A stretch of 64,000 nucleotides of DNA from JAMXLG01 sp963818925 (GTDB taxonomy: Bacteria > Vulcanimicrobiota > Vulcanimicrobiia > Vulcanimicrobiales > Vulcanimicrobiaceae), in assembly GCA_963818925.1 (NCBI GenBank), contig CAWFTN010000002.1:71501-135500 (forward strand), read 5' to 3'. A program made the position numbers and the translations under genes. Shown here piece after piece: positions 1-8,947 of the stretch. How positions within the stretch are numbered: the first letter of the stretch is position 1; each line of letters begins with the position of its first letter. The notes below the pieces were generated by a model, which saw only the letters and a program-made list of their open reading frames with translations, was not told the origin of the DNA and made no database searches.

Positions 1-1496
1 GCCGCTGCCGCCGCCGCGGCTTCTTCCTTACCCACGATGCTGCTCTTGCGGCTGTACAGGAAGTACACGCACAAGCCGATGATGAGCCATACAAGGAAGC
101 CGAACCACGGAAGGGGGATGCCGAGGATGTACGCGACGTCGATCTTGAAGCCGAACGCCTTCGCCATTAGCGGCGACCAGAACGGCGCAAGGAGCAAGAG
201 ACCGGAGAGCACCGCCGAGATCACGGGGATGACGTACGGGCCGCCCGGCACTTCATAGCCTCGGGTCGTCGGGTACTTCTTGCGAAGAATCGGCAATGAG
301 ATCGACACTAGCACAAACGCGAAGAGTGTACCCATGTTCGTGAGTTCGCCCAGAATGCTGATCGGCGTGAGCGATCCGACAACCGCGATGATGATCGTGA
401 AGATGACCGTCGTGACCGTCGGCGTGCGGAACTTCGGATGGACGCGCGAGAAGAACGACGGCAGAAGTCCGTCACGCGACATTGCGAAGAAGATACGCGT
501 TTGACCGAACATCATGACGAGCAGCACGGTCGTCAGACCGGCGATCGCGCCGAGCGCAATCAGCGCGCTCGCCCAGGGAAGTCCGATCTGATCGACGGCA
601 TAGGCAACCGGCTGCGGCACGTTGAGGTGCGAATAGTTGACCATGCCGGTGAGAATCGCCGCGACGATGATATAGAGCACGGTACAGACGGCCAAGCTGC
701 CGATGATGCCGATCGGCATGTCCCGTTTCGGGTTGACCGACTCTTCGGCCGCGGTGGACACAGCGTCGAAACCGATGTACGCGAAGAAGACGAAGAACGC
801 ACCGAAGAACGTTCCGCCGAGCGTGTACGGGAAGTACGGCGTCCAATTCGCCTGGTTCACGTGGCCGACGCCGATCGCGATGAAGAACAGGACGATGCAA
901 ACCTTGATCGTCACGATGACGTTGTTGACGACCGCCGATTCGCGCGTTCCGCGATAGAGTAAGACCCCGATCAGTAGAATGATGCAGAAGGCCGGCAAAT
1001 TCATAATGCCGTGCAACGGTTCCCCGCTCGGGCCCGTATCGAACGGATTGTGCATGAGGTATTGAGGAATCTCAAATCCGAAAATGTTCTTCACGACGGT
1101 GAAGAAATATCCGGACCACCCGACACTGACCGTCGCCGCGCCGAGCGCGTATTCGAGCACCAAATCCCAGCCGATGATCCATGCGAGGAACTCGCCGAGC
1201 GATGCGTACGCAAAGGTGTAGGCGCTTCCCGCGATCGGTACGCGGCTCGCAACCTCCGAGTAGCAGAGTGCGGCAAAGGCGCTGACAAAACCGGCGATGA
1301 TGAACGAGATCGTCAACGACGGTCCCGTGTACTTTGCCGACGCAACACCCGTAAGAACGAAGATGCCCGTTCCGATGATGGCGCCGATGCCCATGGCGAT
1401 CAGCGATACCGGTCCGAGCGTCTTCTTGAGGCTATGTCCCTGCTCTTGGGTCTCGGCGAGGAGACGCGTGAGGGGCTTTACTCGTTGTAGCAGCAT
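1..1496 (-). CDS. APC-family amino acid permease, C-terminus cut by window edge
   Basis: Reverse-strand reading frame of about 498 visible codons, starting at ATG 1494-1496 and still open at base 1. It begins MLLQRVKPLTRLLAETQ, followed by GIGAIIGTGIFVLTG, the classic first-helix motif of APC/cationic amino acid transporters, and about twelve hydrophobic segments. FVFFAYIGFDAVSTAAEESV matches helix 6 of YfnA/CAT-type permeases. The visible end is KEEAAAAAA, so probably only a few residues are missing. It should import amino acids through the inner membrane by proton or cation coupling; the substrate cannot be told. No good Shine-Dalgarno is visible, so the start is moderately sure. Overlapping plus-strand frames across it are shadows. 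Confidence 0.9.
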   Translation of the reverse strand, partial: MLLQRVKPLTRLLAETQEQGHSLKKTLGPVSLIAMGIGAIIGTGIFVLTGVASAKYTGPSLTISFIIAGFVSAFAALCYSEVASRVPIAGSAYTFAYASLGEFLAWIIGWDLVLEYALGAATVSVGWSGYFFTVVKNIFGFEIPQYLMHNPFDTGPSGEPLHGIMNLPAFCIILLIGVLLYRGTRESAVVNNVIVTIKVCIVLFFIAIGVGHVNQANWTPYFPYTLGGTFFGAFFVFFAYIGFDAVSTAAEESVNPKRDMPIGIIGSLAVCTVLYIIVAAILTGMVNYSHLNVPQPVAYAVDQIGLPWASALIALGAIAGLTTVLLVMMFGQTRIFFAMSRDGLLPSFFSRVHPKFRTPTVTTVIFTIIIAVVGSLTPISILGELTNMGTLFAFVLVSISLPILRKKYPTTRGYEVPGGPYVIPVISAVLSGLLLLAPFWSPLMAKAFGFKIDVAYILGIPLPWFGFLVWLIIGLCVYFLYSRKSSIVGKEEAAAAAA

Positions 1497-1558
1497 TAAG
1501 GCTGCCGAATACTTCTATTAAGGACTCGACCCCTGGCGAATGCTCGGTTTATTCCTAC

Positions 1559-2275
1559 TTAAACCATACGTGTGCCGATGTACAGGCCACGTCCGGTAAG
1601 CCCGTGGGCATCGTAGTCGAGGTGGAATCGCGCCTTCGAGAAGGCCTTGCGGTACTCGTCATCGGTGAAGAGCATAAGCCGGTGCGGCTCGTTGAACGTC
1701 CGGACGCCGTCGCGCGCGGCTACCATATAGTTGTAGTGCAGAATCGAGGCATTGCCGTCTCGGCGGCTCACGCTCATCCGCGCGACCTTCAATTCAGGCT
1801 CGTCGGCAAAGCGCGCATCGACGAGGCCGTCCTTCCAGTCGCTAGGGTGTAACCACGGTTCGACGATTGCAACGCCCCCCGGCTTGAGATGGCGGTAGAG
1901 CGTCTCGATTGTCTGCTCTAGAAGGCGAACGTTCGGCACGTAACCGATCGCGCCGAAGAGCGAGACGATCGCATCGAAGCGGCGGTCGAGATTGAAACCG
2001 ATCATGTCCTGACAGTGAAAGACCGCCTTCGGAACGCGCGCTTGCGCGATCGCGAGCATCGCACGGTCGACGTCGAGGCCTTCGCACTCGTACGACTGTT
2101 GCAAGTGCTCGATGTGGCGTGCCGTTCCGCAGCCTACGTCGAGCAGATGATGACCATCGGAGCGCCGTCGCGCCTCGATGATCTCATGAATCACGTTGGC
2201 TTCGTGCGCGTAATCCTTCCCTCGCGCGGTCTGAATCGCGTCGTAATATGCAGCTGAACGGGCGTAGATGGACAT
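1559..2275 (-). CDS. SAM-dependent class I methyltransferase
   Basis: A 238-residue protein with the Rossmann methyltransferase motif I, LLDVGCGTARHIEHL (about residues 44-58), an acidic motif II near residue 69 (CEGLDVD), and IVSLFGAIGYV plus LKPGGVAIVEPW further on, typical of class I small-molecule or lipid methyltransferases. The C-terminal part has the beta-strand pattern YRKAFSKARFHLDYDAHGLTGRGLYIG often seen in this group. Substrate unknown. It lies 62 bases downstream of the permease start, on the same strand but upstream in transcription order, so the two could be co-transcribed. The start ATG at 2273-2275 fits family length. Confidence 0.85.
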   Translation of the reverse strand: MSIYARSAAYYDAIQTARGKDYAHEANVIHEIIEARRRSDGHHLLDVGCGTARHIEHLQQSYECEGLDVDRAMLAIAQARVPKAVFHCQDMIGFNLDRRFDAIVSLFGAIGYVPNVRLLEQTIETLYRHLKPGGVAIVEPWLHPSDWKDGLVDARFADEPELKVARMSVSRRDGNASILHYNYMVAARDGVRTFNEPHRLMLFTDDEYRKAFSKARFHLDYDAHGLTGRGLYIGTRMV

Positions 2276-2341
2276 GTCGCCGTGAGACTGCGAACCGGCA
2301 TGCGCGCATTCCTACCAGGCGAGCGGCGGATTTACATCCGT

Positions 2342-2740
2342 TTATCGCACGAACGGAATACTTAACGGATAGCGATATCCTTTTACATCGCTCGCGCGCG
2401 CGCATCCCATGACGCACAAGAGCACGTTGAGCACCGCGAGCGCGAAGTATGCAGCGACTATTGCGGGGAGGAGCGCGGCAAAACGGCCGCCGCCGGTTGC
2501 GGCAATCGCAACGAGCAGCGCGATAAAGCAGAAGGTAAAGATCGTCCAGGTGATTTGAAAGTTCAGAGCAGTCGCGGCATGGCCGCGCGCAAACGGCATC
2601 TCCGGATTGTTACGAATCTTCAACCATACGAGTAACGTCGCAATGAGGTTTGCGAACGGAATGTTCGTAAAAACGAGCAGACCGGCAGCGTTGGCATAAA
2701 TCGCCCAGTTCCGGTCGTTGGCAGCCACCTGGGGAATCAT
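2342..2740 (-). CDS. DUF4870-like small integral membrane protein
   Basis: A 132-residue protein with three hydrophobic stretches (about residues 15-40, 60-83 and 90-112). The phrase FARGHAATALNFQITWTIFT matches the DUF4870 pattern in which a conserved H-x-x-x-A-L-N/W-F-Q-I motif precedes the second helix. This family is widespread and has no known biochemical role. It sits between the methyltransferase and the divergently transcribed FAD oxidoreductase. Nothing in the sequence suggests a specific partner. Confidence 0.8.
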   Translation of the reverse strand: MIPQVAANDRNWAIYANAAGLLVFTNIPFANLIATLLVWLKIRNNPEMPFARGHAATALNFQITWTIFTFCFIALLVAIAATGGGRFAALLPAIVAAYFALAVLNVLLCVMGCARASDVKGYRYPLSIPFVR

Positions 2741-2811
2741 TCGCCGATGCTTGGCGTCGCGTGGAAAATGGCCTCCGTAGCGCGGCGCCGAAGGGCGACC
2801 GCTATCGCATC

Positions 2812-4167
2812 ATGACGACGAGTACGTACGACGTTTTGGTTCTCGGCGGCGGAAATGCAGGGTGCGCGGCGGCGCTCGCCGCGGCACGTCACGGTGCGCG
2901 CGTCATGCTCGTCGAGCGCTATGGTTTTCTCGGCGGGACTGCGACGGCGTCGATGGTCGGACCCTGGATGACATTCCATTCCGGCGAGGAGCGCATCGTC
3001 GGCGGCATCGCGCAAGAGATCGTCGAGCGGCTCGTGCGCCGCGGCGGTTCGCCCGGACACATTCACGATTCTTCCGATTACGTGCCGACGATCACGCCGT
3101 TCGATCCGGAGATCCACAAAGCGCTGCTCTTCGAAATGATGCGCGAAGCAGAGGTCGACCTGCTGCTGCATGCGTGGTTTCTCACCTCGCTCGTCGAGGA
3201 CGACCGGGTCACGGGCGCAAACGTCGCTACGGTCGGCGGTGGACGCAGTTATCGCGCGCGCGTGGTGATCGATGCGACCGCTGACGCCTATGTCGCATAC
3301 GCGGCCGGCGTGCCGACGCAACAAGGCGACGAGCGCGGCCGCGTGCAGCCGGCAAGCTTGATGTTCCGGTTGAGTCACGTCGATCTGACGAAGACGGCTA
3401 CGTACGTACGCATGCACGCCGATCAAATGCGCACGTCGCTCAAAGCGCACGAACGCACCGCACCTGCGCTCACCGCGGTTGCCGGCCTGTACCAGCTATG
3501 GGAAGAAGCGAAGCGCGACGGCATGCTCGACATTCCGCGTGAGCTGGTCTCGTTCTTCATTTCGCCGTATCCCGACGAAGTTACGGTCAACATGACGCGC
3601 GTAACAAACATCGACCCGCTCGATCCCGACGATCTGACGCGGGCGGAAGTCGAATCGCGGCTGCAAGTAATGCAACTGCTGCGCTTTTTCCGCGAACGCG
3701 TGCCGGGATTTGAAAACGCGCGCATCGCCGCAACGGGTGCGCAAGTCGGCATTCGTGAATCGCGGCGAATCGTCGGACGCTACACGTTGACTGCCGAAGA
3801 TATTTTGCGGGGACGGCATTTTGATGATGCCGTTGCGCGCAGCGCCTATCCGATCGACATCCACAATCCGAGCGGCAGCGGCACGACGACACATCGCCTC
3901 GCACCGGGCGCGACTTACGAAATACCGTACCGTTGCCTCATACCGGTCAATCGGGAGCAGTTGTTGGTCGCGGGACGATGTATTTCGACGACGCACGAAG
4001 CGCTCGCATCGACGCGATTGACGCCGACCGTCATGACGCTCGGTCAAGCAGCCGGAACTGCCGCTGCGCTCTCGAATGAGCGCAACGTGAACGTCGGCGC
4101 AGTGGAGGGCGCTGAATTACGCCGCGCGTTAATCGATGACGGCGTAGACTTACGGAGAACTCTTTGA
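2812..4167 (+). CDS. FAD-dependent oxidoreductase (PF12831-like)
   Basis: From ATG 2812 the protein is 451 residues and begins with a dinucleotide-binding fold: YDVLVLGGGNAGCAAALAAA (residues 6-25), then VMLVERYGFLGGTAT. Near the C-terminus, LLVAGRCISTTHEAL and TPTVMTLGQAAGTAAAL match the second FAD-contact region of FAD_oxidored enzymes. The open frame extends upstream to 2761, but the shorter start begins just before the Rossmann strand and is preferred. Substrate unknown. It heads a tightly spaced run with a small peptidase, an amino-sugar kinase and NanE, so a role in sugar or cell-wall breakdown is possible by context only. Its stop overlaps the next start. Confidence 0.85.
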   Translation: MTTSTYDVLVLGGGNAGCAAALAAARHGARVMLVERYGFLGGTATASMVGPWMTFHSGEERIVGGIAQEIVERLVRRGGSPGHIHDSSDYVPTITPFDPEIHKALLFEMMREAEVDLLLHAWFLTSLVEDDRVTGANVATVGGGRSYRARVVIDATADAYVAYAAGVPTQQGDERGRVQPASLMFRLSHVDLTKTATYVRMHADQMRTSLKAHERTAPALTAVAGLYQLWEEAKRDGMLDIPRELVSFFISPYPDEVTVNMTRVTNIDPLDPDDLTRAEVESRLQVMQLLRFFRERVPGFENARIAATGAQVGIRESRRIVGRYTLTAEDILRGRHFDDAVARSAYPIDIHNPSGSGTTTHRLAPGATYEIPYRCLIPVNREQLLVAGRCISTTHEALASTRLTPTVMTLGQAAGTAAALSNERNVNVGAVEGAELRRALIDDGVDLRRTL

Positions 4168-4466
4168 ATACCGCGCTAAAACTTGCTCGCGAATACGGCA
4201 TCCAGATTGCGTTTGCCGACCTCGGCGACTGGGGCATCGACGAATTACGTTCCGAGTACGATCCGTCGGGACCGACGATTCGCATCAATTCGCGCGTTGC
4301 CGAACAGATGACGCCCGCCGAGCTCGGCGAATTCGTCGTCCTTTCCGTAGGACACGAACTCTATCATCACCGCGAAGCGATCGGTGAAATCGCGTGCTTG
4401 AATGAACGCAAAGATCGCGAGATCGCGGCCAACGAATTCGCGCGCAAGCTGCTGCAAATGACCTAA
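4164..4466 (+). CDS. Small ImmA/IrrE-like zinc metallopeptidase
   Basis: A 100-residue protein starting with TTG at 4164, four bases overlapping the FAD oxidoreductase stop (TTGA), with GGAG seven bases upstream. It carries HELYH at residues 64-68 and REIAANEFA at 85-93. This is the HExxH plus downstream E-x-x-A-N-x-F-A arrangement of ImmA/IrrE (M78) peptidases, with E86 the likely third zinc ligand. Family members usually carry a helix-turn-helix partner or sit beside a repressor they cleave; neither is present here. The translational coupling to a metabolic gene is unusual for the family. The target is unknown. Confidence 0.7.
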   Translation: MNTALKLAREYGIQIAFADLGDWGIDELRSEYDPSGPTIRINSRVAEQMTPAELGEFVVLSVGHELYHHREAIGEIACLNERKDREIAANEFARKLLQMT

Positions 4467-4470
4467 GCGC

Positions 4471-5352
4471 GTGCTTTTCGCCGGAATCGATGCTGGACAG
4501 ACGTCAACGACGGCCGCGATCGCGGGCGACAATGGACGCGCGATCGCCTTCGGCTACGCCGGTCCCGCCGATGAAATCGGGGCCGATTCGCAATCGACCC
4601 GGCTGCGCGACGCACTCGAAGGCGCACTCTCCGACGCGGTGCGCAACGCGAACCTTCCCGAACAAACGCGCTTCGATGCGATCGTCGCCGGTATTTCCGG
4701 CTATGAAGGCAGCGTCTACGGACAGGCGCCGCGTTTACCCGGCGATCGCGTCAAACTCGTGCACGACACAGTGATCGCGCACGCCGGCGCCCTCGGTGGC
4801 GATTCGGGCGTCGTGGTGATTGCGGGAACGGGTTCTGCCGCGTATGCGGTGTTCGCTGACGGAACGTCACACTTCGAAGGCGGCTGGGGCTATCTCTTCG
4901 GCGATGAAGGGAGCGCCTTTTGGATTGCGCGCACCGCAATTGCGCTTGCGACGTATCACGGCGATTGCGACGGCACACGCGCGCTCTTGAGTTTCTTCGA
5001 CGTGCATACGCTACGCGAGCTCGTGCGCGCGTTTTACGTCGGCGACGTGTCGCGCGCGAGCCTCGCTTCGTTTGCGCCGGTGTGTATCGCCGCCGCGAAA
5101 GCAAGCGAAGGGTGCCCGTGCCTGTGCGTCCCTCCGGCGCAAGCGGCGCGCGAACTCGCGCGCCTTGCCGCGCGCGCAGCGCGCGCGACGACCGATCCGA
5201 CTTCCGTCGCTTTCGTCGGCGGATTGCTCGCCGATCCATGGTTCCACGATCGTATCAGCGACGCATTGCATCACGCGTTGCCTTCAGCGATGCTCGTCGA
5301 AGCGAAGGGCGATCCCGTCGACGGCGCGCTCGTCTTGGCACGTCGCGCATGA
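4471..5352 (+). CDS. BadF/BadG/BcrA/BcrD-type N-acetylglucosamine kinase
   Basis: A 293-residue sugar-kinase/ASKHA protein starting at GTG 4471. The phosphate-1 loop is GIDAGQTSTTAAI (residues 5-17), the phosphate-2 region is VVVIAGTGSAAYAV (114-127), and GGWGYLFGDEGSAFWI (about 137-152) is the signature of bacterial and eukaryotic GlcNAc kinases. It probably phosphorylates GlcNAc or ManNAc at C6 in the cytoplasm. The next gene, NanE, starts inside its stop codon, so the two enzymes are translationally coupled. Together they would feed amino sugars into GlcNAc-6-phosphate. No nagA, nagB or nanA is in the window. Confidence 0.85.
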   Translation: MLFAGIDAGQTSTTAAIAGDNGRAIAFGYAGPADEIGADSQSTRLRDALEGALSDAVRNANLPEQTRFDAIVAGISGYEGSVYGQAPRLPGDRVKLVHDTVIAHAGALGGDSGVVVIAGTGSAAYAVFADGTSHFEGGWGYLFGDEGSAFWIARTAIALATYHGDCDGTRALLSFFDVHTLRELVRAFYVGDVSRASLASFAPVCIAAAKASEGCPCLCVPPAQAARELARLAARAARATTDPTSVAFVGGLLADPWFHDRISDALHHALPSAMLVEAKGDPVDGALVLARRA

Positions 5353-6038
5353 ACGCCGTGCTCGAACGACTGCGCGGTGGCTTGATCGTTTCAGTGCAAG
5401 CATGGCGAGGTTCGGCAATCGACGATCCGTACGTACTTGCCGCAATGGCAGCTGCTGCGGAAGCAAACGGTGCGGCCGCCGTTCGCATGCAAGGCGTGGC
5501 GAATCTCGTTGCTGCGCGCGCGCGCGTTCGAATTCCCATCATCGGAATCATCAAGCGAGAGTATGAAGGCTTCGAACCGTACATCACGCCGACGCTCGAG
5601 GAAGTGCGCGAAATTGCAGCGACCGGCGCCGAGATCATCGCCTTCGATGCGACGGGCCGCGCGCGTCCGAACGGCATCGCCATCGACGACCTAGTTGCAG
5701 CGATCCACGCCGCGAGCCGGCTCGCCATGGCAGACTGCGCGACTGCCGATGACGGTGTCTGCGCGCAATCGTCGGAAGCAGATATTGTCGCAACGACGCT
5801 GTGTGGATACACGCCGCAAACAAAAGGTACATCCTTGCCTGCACTCTCGCTTGTGCGGCAGCTTGCAGAATTAGATACCTTCCTCATCGCCGAGGGCGGT
5901 GTTGCGCGACCAAATGACGTCGCAACGGCCTTTGAAAGTGGTGCGGATGCCGTCGTCGTGGGTACCGCTATTACCAATGTCGACGCGCTCGTCCGGGAGT
6001 TCGCGGCTCGTTCGCCTAAATGGCACCCGGACGCGTGA
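5349..6038 (+). CDS. nanE: Putative N-acetylmannosamine-6-phosphate 2-epimerase
   Basis: Starting at ATG 5349 (ATGA overlap with the kinase stop) this is a 229-residue TIM barrel, the normal NanE length. PIIGIIKREYEGFEPYITPT carries the family lysine, EIIAFDATGRARP the catalytic-site aspartate, and FLIAEGGVARPNDV the conserved glutamate and phosphate-binding turn. NanE converts ManNAc-6-P to GlcNAc-6-P in sialic acid and ManNAc catabolism. Here it follows a GlcNAc/ManNAc kinase, which would supply its substrate without a sialic acid lyase. The same frame is open far upstream but that part is antisense-like composition, so this start is clear. Confidence 0.9.
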   Translation: MNAVLERLRGGLIVSVQAWRGSAIDDPYVLAAMAAAAEANGAAAVRMQGVANLVAARARVRIPIIGIIKREYEGFEPYITPTLEEVREIAATGAEIIAFDATGRARPNGIAIDDLVAAIHAASRLAMADCATADDGVCAQSSEADIVATTLCGYTPQTKGTSLPALSLVRQLAELDTFLIAEGGVARPNDVATAFESGADAVVVGTAITNVDALVREFAARSPKWHPDA

Positions 6039-6114
6039 CCGCTAAAGTCGATGCGTAAATAGGTTGCGCAAATCTATAGTTTAAAAAGTAGCCCCCGCGG
6101 TTTAGGAGAGAATT

Positions 6115-7254
6115 TTGGTAGAGAATCGCGCCTCGGCCGTACGGCTCGGCCGTGGCTTCTGGTCTGTTACGCTGGTCCTCGCCCTGTTGTCAATTGCGGC
6201 GATCGTCTTCTGGATCGTCGCGCCGATCAGCATCCTAATGCCGGTGGTCGCGGCACAGCCGGGTATTCAAATCGATGCGCTCTTGCGCTTCATGCTTGCT
6301 ACCGGCTCTGCGCTCTACATCTATGTCTGCGGCTACATCATCTATTTCATGGTTGCGTACCGCGTCCGTCAGGGTGAGCCGGCCGATGCGATCGGCGTGC
6401 AGATACACGACAACCACAACCTCGAGCTGTGGTGGACGCTGATCCCGACGCTCTTCGTCGTGTTGCTCTCGATCCTGAGCGTGCGCATTTGGTACGGAAT
6501 TCAAATCGCGCAACCGGCAAACGGACTTGTCGTCGAGTCCATCGGCCACCAGTGGTACTACACGTTCCGCTACCCGCAAATCCACGGCGAAGTCACCGAC
6601 GAGATGCATTTGCCCGTCGGCCAGCCCGTCGTATTGAACGTGACGTCGACCGACGTCATTCACTCGTTCTGGGTTCCGGACTTCCGCCTGAAGGCCGACA
6701 TGATCCCCGGCCTGATCAACACGATACGCTTCACGCCGACGCGGCCGGGTCGCTATCCGATCGTATGTACGGAATTCTGCGGCACGCAGCACGGCATGAT
6801 GAATGCAACCGTGCCGGGCGCGAACGGACAGAAAAATCCCGGCGCGCAGTACCTCGTCGTCGATTCACCGGCTGATTTCCAGAAATGGTATCACGGCTGG
6901 CAAGTCAAGAACGCGAACGCGAGCGACGCGCTGCCGACGGCGTCGACGGGAACCGTCAATCTCGCGGGCGGCTCTGCTTCAGCCGGACAGGCAACGTTCC
7001 AAACGAAGTGCAGCGCCTGTCACGCTCTCGGCCCATTCTCGCAGAGAATCGTCGGTCCAGGCCTCAAAGGCGTCTTACACGATCCTTCGCATCCCAAACT
7101 CGTCGACGGCGATGATGCGACGCCGGCGAACGTTGCGAAGATTCTCCAACAAGGCTTTAAGGGCGACATGGGCACCATGCCCAATGCGACCGCAAACGGC
7201 CTGAGCGACAAAGACATCGCGAATCTTGTCGCCTACCTGAATTCGCTGAAGTAA
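6115..7254 (+). CDS. ctaC: Cytochrome c oxidase subunit II fused to cytochrome c (caa3 type)
   Basis: A 379-residue protein starting at TTG 6115, six bases after the Shine-Dalgarno AGGAG (6104-6108). It has an N-terminal transmembrane segment (about 15-40), a second at 57-82, then a complete CuA site: H183, C218, E220, C222, H226 and M229, with exactly the expected spacing. After a linker comes a c-type cytochrome with CSACH at 299-303 and a likely Met ligand in GDMGTMPN (352 or 355). The fusion marks a caa3 oxidase that accepts electrons from soluble cytochrome c or directly. It is the first gene of the oxidase operon; TATAGT at 6075-6080 may be its -10 box, without a clear -35. Confidence 0.95.
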   Translation: MVENRASAVRLGRGFWSVTLVLALLSIAAIVFWIVAPISILMPVVAAQPGIQIDALLRFMLATGSALYIYVCGYIIYFMVAYRVRQGEPADAIGVQIHDNHNLELWWTLIPTLFVVLLSILSVRIWYGIQIAQPANGLVVESIGHQWYYTFRYPQIHGEVTDEMHLPVGQPVVLNVTSTDVIHSFWVPDFRLKADMIPGLINTIRFTPTRPGRYPIVCTEFCGTQHGMMNATVPGANGQKNPGAQYLVVDSPADFQKWYHGWQVKNANASDALPTASTGTVNLAGGSASAGQATFQTKCSACHALGPFSQRIVGPGLKGVLHDPSHPKLVDGDDATPANVAKILQQGFKGDMGTMPNATANGLSDKDIANLVAYLNSLK

Positions 7255-7274
7255 CCACGGAGTAGCACGAGAGC

Positions 7275-8945
7275 ATGTCAACAGCAGCGGTACATACGGG
7301 CGGTATTGCCGATCACATCCATCCGGAGCCGCAAGGATTCATCCGGCGGTACGTCTTCTCGCTGGATCATAAGATCATCGGAATTCAGTACCTAATCACG
7401 GGCTTCGTGTTCATGATTCTCGCCGGATTGTTGGCGGAAGTCATTCGCACGCAGCTGCTGCACGCGAACGGCGGATTCGTGAGCCCGGATACGTACAACG
7501 AGGTTTACTCGGTGCACGGATCCGCGATGGTATGGCTCGTGATCATCCCGCTCATCACCGGTGGATTCGGCAATATCATCATGCCGCTGCAGATCGGCGC
7601 GCGTGACGTCGCGTTCCCGTGGCTCAATATGTTGAGTTACTGGATCTTCCCAATCTCCGGTCTGATGCTGTTCTCGTCGTTCTTGATGGGCGCGCCGGTC
7701 GCGGGTTGGACGGAGTATCCGCCGATGTCGCTGCAAGCCGGCCCCGGCACCTCGATGTGGGCCGCGGCAATCTTCTTCGTCGGTGTCTCCTCGACGCTCA
7801 CCGGCATCAACTTCGTCGTCACGATGTTCCAGATGCGCGCGCCGGGTATGACCTTCACGCGCATGCCGCTCTTCTGCTGGGCGCAGCTCGCGACGGCTCC
7901 GCTGCTGATGATCGCGACGACGGCGCTTGCCGCCGTGCTCGCCGCACTCTTCATGGAGCGTCAATTCGGCGTGCCGTTCTTCGATCCGACCAAGGGTGGA
8001 AGTCCGGTGCTCTGGCAGCACATGTTCTGGTTCTACTCGCATCCGGCCGTGTACATCATGATTCTGCCGGCGTTCGGTATGATCTCCGAGATCATTCCGA
8101 CGTTCGCGCGAAAACCGATCTTCGGCTATAAGATGATCGCGTTCTCATCCATGGCGATCGCGCTCGCGGGCTTCATGGTGTGGGCGCACCACATGTTCAC
8201 CTCGGGTCTCGCGCCGTATCTCCAGCTCCCGTTCATGATCCTCACCTTCACGATCGCGATTCCGACGGGCGTGAAGATCTTCTCGTGGGTTGCGACGCTA
8301 TGGGGCGGCAAAATTCACTACACGACGTCGATGATGTTTGCGGTCGGCTTTCTCGCGCTCTTTACGCTCGGCGGTATCACCGGCGTGTTCCTCGCCGCAG
8401 TGCCGTTCGACTTGCACGTGCACGGCACGTACTTCGTGGTCGCGCACTTCCACTACGTGCTCGTCGGCGGATCGCTCATGGGCATCTTCGCCGGTATGTA
8501 CTACTACTATCCGAAGATGAGCGGACGTCTCATGAACGAGACGCTCGGCAAGCTGCACTTCTGGCTGTTCTTCATCGGCTTCAACGGAACGTTCTTGCCG
8601 CAACATTGGCTCGGTACGCTCGGCATGCCGCGGCGCGTTCCCGAGTACGATCCGCAGTTCCAGTTCTGGAATCAGTTCTCGTCGATCTCGTCCTACGTGA
8701 TGACGCTCGCGATCCTGATCTTCTTCGTGAACGTGATCTGGAGTCTGCGCAACGGCAAGAAGGCCGGTCCGAATCCGTGGGGCGCGCGTACGCTCGAGTG
8801 GCAGATTCCGTCGCCGCCGCACTACTACAACTTCAAGCACATCCCGACGGTGTACGGTCTGCCGTACGATTTCGGCCAACCGCTGCCATATAAGGGATTG
8901 GAAGAAGAACTCACCGATACGCCGGTTAGCGTAGGAGCTCACTAA
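7275..8945 (+). CDS. ctaD: Cytochrome c oxidase subunit I
   Basis: A 556-residue, twelve-helix heme-copper oxidase catalytic subunit. Ligands are visible: H81 (heme a), H256 (CuB, in YSHPAVY with cross-link tyrosine Y260), H305 and H306 (CuB, in WAHHMFTSG), H391 (heme a3) and H393 (heme a) in VVAHFHYVLVGG. The Y-S-H-P motif replaces the G-H-P-E-V glutamate motif, which places it in the A2 subfamily, where Tyr-Ser substitutes for the D-channel glutamate. It reduces oxygen to water and pumps protons across the inner membrane. It is 20 bases downstream of ctaC and two bases upstream of ctaE. Confidence 0.97.
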   Translation: MSTAAVHTGGIADHIHPEPQGFIRRYVFSLDHKIIGIQYLITGFVFMILAGLLAEVIRTQLLHANGGFVSPDTYNEVYSVHGSAMVWLVIIPLITGGFGNIIMPLQIGARDVAFPWLNMLSYWIFPISGLMLFSSFLMGAPVAGWTEYPPMSLQAGPGTSMWAAAIFFVGVSSTLTGINFVVTMFQMRAPGMTFTRMPLFCWAQLATAPLLMIATTALAAVLAALFMERQFGVPFFDPTKGGSPVLWQHMFWFYSHPAVYIMILPAFGMISEIIPTFARKPIFGYKMIAFSSMAIALAGFMVWAHHMFTSGLAPYLQLPFMILTFTIAIPTGVKIFSWVATLWGGKIHYTTSMMFAVGFLALFTLGGITGVFLAAVPFDLHVHGTYFVVAHFHYVLVGGSLMGIFAGMYYYYPKMSGRLMNETLGKLHFWLFFIGFNGTFLPQHWLGTLGMPRRVPEYDPQFQFWNQFSSISSYVMTLAILIFFVNVIWSLRNGKKAGPNPWGARTLEWQIPSPPHYYNFKHIPTVYGLPYDFGQPLPYKGLEEELTDTPVSVGAH

Positions 8946-8947
8946 GG

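Noticed and set aside
438..962. A 174-codon plus-strand open frame near the window start
   Set aside because: It is the antisense shadow of the APC permease, full of Arg, Asp and His with no motif.
4920..5348. Upstream extension of the NanE frame through the kinase gene
   Set aside because: The extension is Arg-rich noise in another frame of the kinase; NanE begins normally at ATG 5349.
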